64,000 nucleotides of DNA from Dryomyza anilis. Taxonomy: Eukaryota > Arthropoda > Insecta > Diptera > Dryomyzidae. The stretch covers positions 82,424,638 to 82,488,637 of the forward strand of contig OX638131.1 in the NCBI GenBank assembly GCA_951804985.1. The letters are read 5' to 3'. The notes under the pieces were generated by a model, which was not told where the DNA came from, searched no databases, and saw nothing but the letters and a program-made list of their open reading frames with translations. Positions 58,452 through 64,000 of the stretch are shown one piece after another; position 1 is the first letter of the stretch; the number at the start of each line of letters is the position of its first letter. The position numbers and the translations under genes are program-made.

Positions 58452-60580
58452 CGTACGGAACTAAACGCAGAGAAAACTAGACGTCGGCAATCACAACAGA
58501 CAACGCAAGCCTTTTCCACTCGACTCTCACACCTGCTTAGACAAAGCACTCCTCCTCTCGATGATATAAGCGCGCAGTGGAATCATATCTCCTGCTCTAT
58601 GCGTACGGCTGCCGAAGAGGTGCTTGGATTCCCAACGCCCCCTGAGGAATCAGTGGTATGACCAAGAGTGTCGCGCGGCCACTGCAGAGAAAGACGCTGC
58701 GTACAAATCCACCCTGCAGTCAGTAGCTACGCGAGCTCCGAAGGAGCGATACAAAGAGAAGAGAAGGGAAGAGAGGCGTAAAAAAAGCGAGGCAGAAAGA
58801 CGTGAGTGTGAGGATATTGAGATGCATGGGGACAGGAATGAGGCTCGAAAATTCTTCGAGAAAATAAGACGCCTAGTCGGAGGGTCAAGATCCGGAGCCT
58901 CTTCTTGTAAAGATGAAAACGGGAATCTAGTCACAGATAACCAGAGCACACTGAAGATATGGAGGGATCACTTCTCTAAACTTCTGACGGTGATGATGAT
59001 CGCAATTCCACCGATAGAGAAGTAAACCCGGCAACCCCAGTACTTGATGACGACGTTGAGATTCCGCCACCCGACCATGACGAGGTCAGAACAGCCATCG
59101 CTCGGCTGAAAAACAACAAAGCCGCAGGTGCTGATGGCCTACCTGCTGAATTGTTTAAGACCAGAGGCGAAGAGCTAATAGAGTGCATGCACGAGCTCGT
59201 AAGCAGAATATGGTAAAATGAAAGCATGCCAAGGGACTGGAACCTCAGTGTACTCTGCCCAATCCTTAAGAAAGGGGATCCCACTATCTGCGCCAACTAC
59301 CGTGGGATCAGCCTACTCAATATCGCATACAAGGTTCTATCGATCGTATTATGTGAAAGACTGAAGCCCATCCTTAACAGACTGATTGGACCTTATCAGA
59401 GCGGCTTCAGACCTGGAAAGTCAACCATAGACCAGATTTTCACATTGCGCCTAATCCAGGAAAAGACCCTAGAAAAACAGATCGACACCTATCACCTATT
59501 AGTCGACTATAAAGCCACCTTCGACACTCCGATAAGGGAACAATTATACGCCGCAATGTCTGAGTTCGGTATACCTGCGAAACTTATAAGGCTTTGCAGG
59601 ATGACCCTGAGCAACACACGTTGCTCAGTGAGAATAGGAAAAGACCTCTCCGAGCCATTTCATACCGAGATAGGTTTCAGACTCCCTATCGTGCGACTTT
59701 TTTAATTTATTGATGGAGTTCGAGCTGCCGAACTCCGTCAAAGCGGCACTATTCTCAACAAAAGTGTCATGTTGCTCGCATATGCCGATGATATTGATAT
59801 CATTGGTAGGAGCACACAGCAGTCAGCGCAGCATTATCCAGATTGGAGAAAGAGTCGCGTCGAATGGGTCTAGTGGTGAACGAGGACAAGACGAAGTTCC
59901 TGGTGTCAACAAGCAGAATGGAGTCCGTGCGTCTTGGACAAAAAGCTGATTTTGACACCCACAAGTTCGACATTATGAAGGACTTCGTTTATTTGGGATC
60001 CAGCATCAACAGCAAGAACGACGTCAGCCTGGAGATTAAATGGAGAATAACTCTTGCCAACAGGTGCTACTTTGGGCTCAGTAGGCAATTGAAAAGTAGA
60101 GCCCTCTCTCTCAGGACAAAAATAACGCTCTACAAGTCACTCATCATGCCCGTCCTACTTTATGGTGCAGAAACATGGACGTTGGCCTCCACCGATGAGA
60201 GAGTACTGGGAGCGTTCGAGAGAAAGATTCTCTGTAAAATCTATGGCCCTATCTGCTTTGCTAACGAGTATCGAATCAGGATGAACCATGAGCTGTACGA
60301 GTTATTCGACGACATTGACATAGTCAAGCGCATCAAGATCCAGCGGCTTCGCTGGCTAGGCCATGTCGAACGAATGGATGAAAACACTCCAGCTAAGAAG
60401 GTGCTTGAATCGAGGCTCGAAGGTGGACAGCGTAGAAGAGGTCGTCCAAATCTGCGTTGGAAAGACCAAGTTGAGGACAACCTGACAACGCTTGGTATTT
60501 CTAACTGGCGTCAGCGAGCGCAAAGCAGAAGCGACTGGCGCGGCTTTATCTCAGCGGCCAAAACCGACCCACGGTTGTAA
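58452..60580 (+). pseudogene. RTE reverse transcriptase and C-terminal region, disrupted
   Basis: After a linker split by frameshifts near 58455, 58640 and 58990, the sequence shows RT motifs in order: NNKAAGADGLPAELF, GISLLNIAYKV, GFRPGKSTIDQIF, DYKATFDTP (catalytic Asp) and YADD at 59781-59792 (catalytic Asp pair), then GLVVNEDKTKFLV and YLGSSI. The C-terminus has LLYGAETWT and RLRWLGHVERM, hallmarks of RTE-like ORFs, and ends at 60580. TAA at 59214 and 59703 and a frameshift near 59835 interrupt it. A block just before YADD looks deleted, because the usual RQGD motif is missing. The last 245 codons are open. Confidence 0.92.
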
Positions 60581-60603
60581 GGGCCATTTAAGTAAGTAAG
60601 TAA

Positions 60604-60617
60604 GTATTTCATGCCTG
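60604..60617. repeat. Right target-site duplication of the RTE LINE
   Basis: GTATTTCATGCCTG, directly after the TAAGTAAGTAA tail, an exact match to the left copy at 57422-57435. Confidence 0.92.
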
Positions 60618-60994
60618 AATTAACAGCTGAAATTATTGACAAAGTACATGGGCCCTATTCTCGATCGAGAAATATGAAATGAGAATGAAAATGAGGTAAA
60701 AACAATTTTTTATATTATTAACAGCGAAAATTTCGAAATGTTTCAGAAGTCTTTTAGACATGTAATCGTAGTTTTATAGATTTAACAATTGGAATAACGA
60801 TTTAGACCCTTAAAAGTTTCCATGTATAATTTAATGCAAGAATTGGAAGGGAATAATTTAATTGTATTTCATGGATATTCTGCTGGGATGATATTGAATT
60901 TTTCAAAATGAACTCATGCGTTAAAAATATATTTAATATTTTACATAAAAGTGTCTAGTAACTGACACTGAACTTTAAACATCTTTTCTTTCAG

Positions 60995-61153
60995 TGCCGC
61001 CCAACATCGACGATTCGCTCAGCTCCAGCGACGTCATCGTACGCGAGGGCTCCAACATCTCACTGCGCTGCCGAGCTAGCGGCAGTCCGCGTCCCGTCAT
61101 CAAATGGAAACGCGACGACAACTCGCGCATTACGATAAATAAAAACCACGTTG
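60995..61153 (+). CDS. DIP-family Ig protein, internal exon: first half of Ig domain 2
   Basis: This 159-bp exon follows a polypyrimidine tract and CAG (60992-60994) and ends before a GTGAGT donor at 61154. Its first two bases complete the codon split from the 46270 exon, restoring Val, so the joined reading is LNVV-VPPNID, the usual Ig1-Ig2 linker. It contains ISLRC (strand-B Cys), an Asn-Ile-Ser glycosylation sequon and VIKWKRDD (strand-C Trp). The phase is 1 on both sides. This is one of the least AT-rich segments of the window, as expected for conserved coding sequence. The DDNSR...NKNH wording resembles DIP-eta-like members as I recall them, which is a memory-based hint rather than a search result. 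Confidence 0.93.
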
Positions 61154-61266
61154 GTGAGTGAAAAAATAAATTAAATATTAAAATTTTAAAAAAAATCTAC
61201 TTTTTCTGTGCTTTTTGAACTCAATTTCTCTTCTATGTTATACACTATTTACTACTCTTTAAGCAG

Positions 61267-61395
61267 TCAACGAGTGGGAGGGCGACACGCTGGAGATCAC
61301 GCGCATCTCACGCCTCGACATGGGCGCCTATCTGTGCATCGCCTCGAACGGGGTCCCGCCATCGGTGTCAAAGCGAATCAAAGTTAGTGTTGACT
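61267..61395 (+). CDS. DIP-family Ig protein, internal exon: second half of Ig domain 2
   Basis: This 129-bp exon begins after TTAAGCAG (acceptor AG at 61265-61266) and ends at a GTAAGT donor (61396). An AG three bases earlier would break the frame; this acceptor restores Val and gives VNEWEGDTLEITRISR. It holds the strand-F motif LDMGAYLCIASN with the second disulfide Cys of Ig2, then SKRIKVSVD leading to Ig3. Phase is 1 on both ends. The 113-bp intron before it is short, unlike the 14.5-kb one before the previous exon. The Ig3 exon is not found in the remaining 2.6 kb. Confidence 0.93.
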
Positions 61396-62884
61396 GTAAG
61401 TAGCGCCATGCGGGCAGTGACGAACGTCCGACCGACCGAACGACATGTTCTCGGTTCGTGCCTCGCTCTTTCATTTAATATGTTTTTTTTCGTTTAGTGT
61501 AAACATAATTTTGTGCATTTGTCATTTTTTTACGTTTGCTTTAATATTTTTTCTTTTTACATTTTAAAATTTGTCACATGTCCATGTGTCTGCGGCGATG
61601 ACGTTTGAGGTTTGTGTGCTGCAGCTGCGACTGCGGCAGCTACTGCTGATGCATTGCAGCGTAATGTGATGGAGTGGCTGTCATCGCAAATGTACACAAA
61701 GCGTTTCAGCCATTCTGTCCAGAGCCGTTATGAACAACATTGTTGTAATTTACACGTACTGCTCCATTTTATCATCACGGCAATTTCTTTGTCATCGTCA
61801 AAGGAGTTATTGCACAAAGAGAAATTTGAAAAATAAAAAAACGTAAATTTTTTGCATTACGTATTAGCTTTAATTAAATTAAAATAAAATTTTAACGTTT
61901 GAAAATACTTTAAGAATTAAAAAAAGGATCTAATAACAATACCTATTTAGCAGACTTTTTGATGATATTCATAAATATTAAATTTGTTAAGGAGTCTTTT
62001 TACCAAAGAACGTTTGTATTCATTTTGTGTAGAAAAATTAAAAATTTCTCTGTTTATCAAAAATTAACATTTTAGGTTCCTTCAATTTATTTATAAAAAC
62101 AATACAAACTAACTTACAATTCTCATTTAGGTGTGCTCTGAAATTATGGTCATAGAAAACCCTATTTTGAATGATCTGAGAAAAAAAATATAAAAGTATC
62201 GCCATTAAGATAGTTTTCGGGGCTCTCTAAAATATTACAAATAAAATAATCCTTCTAAACTTTTTAGGAACCCTTAAATCATAGACTCCTAACTGAATCA
62301 AATGTAGAATTATTCATGAACTGTTAGAAAATGGACTCATATATAAAAGAGTCTAATTTGGTTGAGTGTTATTTCTCAAAAAAAAGTTTTTTAGGCGACT
62401 ACTGTTAATAATATATTCCATTTTATATTTGAAATCAAATAAAAAAATAATAATTATTCAACAGACCTCAAAAATGCCGTATTTCCTTGTCCACTACCTA
62501 TGATATTCGACATTTTTATGAATTTTCAAATTAAATTACGATTTTTGGGTCATAAAGCCGAGTTCAATACCCTTTGAGCTACTTTGAGCTCTCCTTTATG
62601 ATATTAAAACTTTAAATTAGGGCTTATTTAAGAGACTTCATATTCTTTACATCTCAATCTCAAAAATATAAATGTTTAGGATTAATAAAACTATGAGAAA
62701 AAAGTTTTCTACCCTAGTTTCGGGAGCCTTTTTGAGCTCTTTCAACAATCAAAAATAGTTTTGTTTTCTGATAACATAATATTAATATTTTTCTAAATCT
62801 GTAGATTTGATTGAATTCATCTTTTTATTACAAAAACTACCACAATACTAAAAAAATACTGTCGCAAATTTATGTTGAAAGCAA

Positions 62885-63060
62885 GGATTGAAACCGTAAC
62901 CGAAACCGATATCCGTTTAAAACCGTTTCATTTTTAAAACCGAAACCGTAACCGAAACCGTTATATAAAAATCAGAAATAAACCGATATCCAAAACCGAA
63001 ATAAACGGTTTCGGTTTTATACCGGTTTAAAACAGTTTTTAAAAAAGCATAAAAAGAAAC
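62885..63060. repeat. Degenerate ACCGAAACCG repeat tract
   Basis: Clusters of AAACCGAAACCGTAACCGAA-type motifs and, near the end, their reverse (CGGTTTCGGTTTTATACCGG). Reminiscent wording occurs at 2300-2430. Cause unknown. Confidence 0.5.
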
Positions 63061-63365
63061 CGAAAAACTTATTTGATTTTATATAGAAGATCTTAAGTAC
63101 AAGGCATGTTTAAATGTCATTTACTGAAATTTGATGTTCTCAAATAAATAAACATTTCCTGTTGTACAAAAATTCACATGTTATCATTTGAGAAACAATA
63201 TTACCAAAACAACGGTCTTTGGTCTAATTTTTTGTTTCATTAATTTGTGTAGCGGTAAATCGAATTAACAACAAACCACCAGCAACTCCAAGCACAATTT
63301 TGTGTTAAAAAATGATTCAAATTTTAATGATGTTGGTTTTTTATTTATTGTATTAGTAAAATATA

Positions 63366-63624
63366 TAGGGGAGCTTGGGGTAAAGTGGGACAAATTTTGA
63401 AAAGTTAATTTTTTTATTGTATAAATTTTTTTGAAGGATCTATTCGATAGAATACCATTTATAGGTCTTTTAATGGATTTTTGAGTGATTTTTCAAAACA
63501 GCTCAATTTCGAACGTACATATATATTAAGGATTAAAAAATTATAATAAGGTAATAAAAAACAATGGTAATACAAGAAAAAATTTGAAAAAAAAGTTTCA
63601 AATTATTAAAATCTCAGTAACTAC
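63366..63624. mobile_element. Inverted-repeat element, 'GGGGTAAAGTGGGACA' family, copy C (left end only)
   Basis: Starts TA-GGGGAGCTTGGGGTAAAGT and continues parallel to copies A and B (TATATATTAAGGAT, ATAATAAGGTAATAA, AAATCTCAGTA). Homology stops near 63624 at ACACGGATAGAAAAG, which may be the edge of another insertion or a truncation. The initial TA could be a target duplication of a Tc1/mariner-like element. Confidence 0.65.
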
Positions 63625-64000
63625 ACGGATAGAAAAGATTTGTTTTAATATGCTCGAATGTAATTATAACGTAATTCGAAATCACCATATAAATATTGGG
63701 AGTAATATCTAATTATATTATAATTGAATTATTTAGTTCAGATTGAAATATTATTATACGATATTTAAACATAAATTGCTTTAATCACGGATTTACATGA
63801 ATTTACTATATTAATGTTTCTGTAGAAATATATATTGTTCATCAGATATTAAAATATGTATGTTTGATATTTCTGCTATTTAACACACCCAACGTCAATA
63901 AAAGGATCTTTGAATTATATGTATTTGGTTATTCGTGATTGTTACTGGGTGACAACGAATTTAAAAATAATAGCATTATTTTGATTATATGTATGTTTGG

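Larger units (their letters stand above)
57436..60603 (+). mobile_element. RTE/BovB-like non-LTR retrotransposon (LINE), near full length, decayed
   Basis: The element is 3168 bp, bounded by a 14-bp direct repeat (57422-57435 and 60604-60617), and ends in a short TAAG/AAGT repeat tail directly after the ORF stop. One coding region begins at ATG 57486 and ends with TAA at 60578-60580: an apurinic-type endonuclease followed by a reverse transcriptase, with no gag-like ORF1. Size, single ORF, short 3' UTR and microsatellite tail are typical of RTE-clade LINEs (the 'craniofacial development protein 2-like' proteins of gene models). At least three in-frame stops (57576, 59214, 59703) and about five frameshifts make it inactive. 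It lies in an intron in sense orientation. Confidence 0.93.
46487..60994 (+). other. 14.5-kb intron within the DIP-type gene
   Basis: This phase-1 intron runs from GTGAGT to a pyrimidine-rich tract plus CAG. The flanking exons join in frame across the Ig1-Ig2 boundary. It carries a SINE piece, an LTR-retrotransposon remnant, a 220-bp direct repeat, a Helitron remnant, an LTR fragment, an inverted-repeat element fragment and a nearly full-length RTE LINE in the same orientation as the gene. Confidence 0.88.
61396..64000 (+). other. Downstream intron of the DIP-type gene (start only)
   Basis: Starts with GTAAGT. The first 450 bp are moderately GC-containing and include a 74-codon open stretch (61612-61836) with no Ig resemblance. 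The rest is AT-rich, with a run of ACCGAAACCG-type repeats near 62885-63060 and a partial inverted-repeat element from 63366. No Ig3 exon is recognised, so the intron runs past the window. Confidence 0.75.

Noticed and set aside
57705..58949. Antisense frames over the RTE element
   Set aside because: Shadows of the disrupted endonuclease/RT reading.
62885..63060. Telomere-like repeat tract
   Set aside because: The motif is irregular and changes strand orientation; higher flies do not use short telomerase repeats.

Overview
The window is AT-rich animal DNA from a fly, probably a higher (brachyceran) dipteran. I base this on three things: exons matching the fly DIP family of neuronal immunoglobulin proteins, several copies of mini-me/DINE-like repeats with the dipteran core (TA run, TTCTTGATCAGCAT core, GTCY run), and very large repeat-filled introns. 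Calyptrate and tephritid flies are both plausible; I cannot choose between them from sequence alone.

Only one cellular gene is supported. It is a plus-strand DIP-type immunoglobulin-superfamily gene with three internal exons at 46270-46486, 60995-61153 and 61267-61395. They encode the second half of Ig domain 1 and all of Ig domain 2. All three junctions keep frame (phases 0/1, 1/1, 1/1) with canonical splice sites. The upstream exons (signal peptide, start of Ig1) and downstream exons (Ig3, membrane anchor) are not seen, so positions 1-46269 and 61396-64000 are probably intron too.

Nearly everything else is transposable-element sediment. (1) A 3.2-kb RTE/BovB-like LINE at 57436-60603 with a 14-bp target-site duplication, a decayed endonuclease plus reverse-transcriptase ORF, and an AAGT-repeat tail. 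(2) A tRNA-derived SINE family with an ATT-repeat tail (copies near 1.9, 16.5, 20.9, 34.1 and 50.6 kb) and a second, poly-A tRNA-type SINE at 7.8 kb. (3) Mini-me/DINE-like (Helitron-type) repeats in two subfamilies near 12.8, 13.5, 22.6-24.1, 26.8, 28.9, 30.3 and 39.4 kb, plus a ruined Helitron Rep-helicase at 53.5-54.9 kb. (4) A solo LTR at 6523-6995, a related LTR piece near 55 kb and a broken LTR-retrotransposon integrase end near 51 kb. (5) About a dozen terminal-inverted-repeat elements without transposase, several with multiple copies or nested insertions. (6) A 15-bp minisatellite carried by a dispersed element, and a 12-bp tandem repeat.

Between these are islands of less AT-rich, CAG/CTG-flavoured sequence without convincing ORFs (about 2.7-4.3, 8.4-8.9, 18.6-19.4, 30.6-31.6, 36.6-37.5, 41.7-42.2, 44.9-45.5, 49.1-49.8 and 52.8-53.2 kb). 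They may be conserved intronic regulatory DNA, which comparison with other flies would test. I found no CRISPR array, tRNA gene, rRNA gene or bacterial-style operon. The most unusual object is a 1-kb inverted-repeat element at 32208-33242 built from two successive palindromes.
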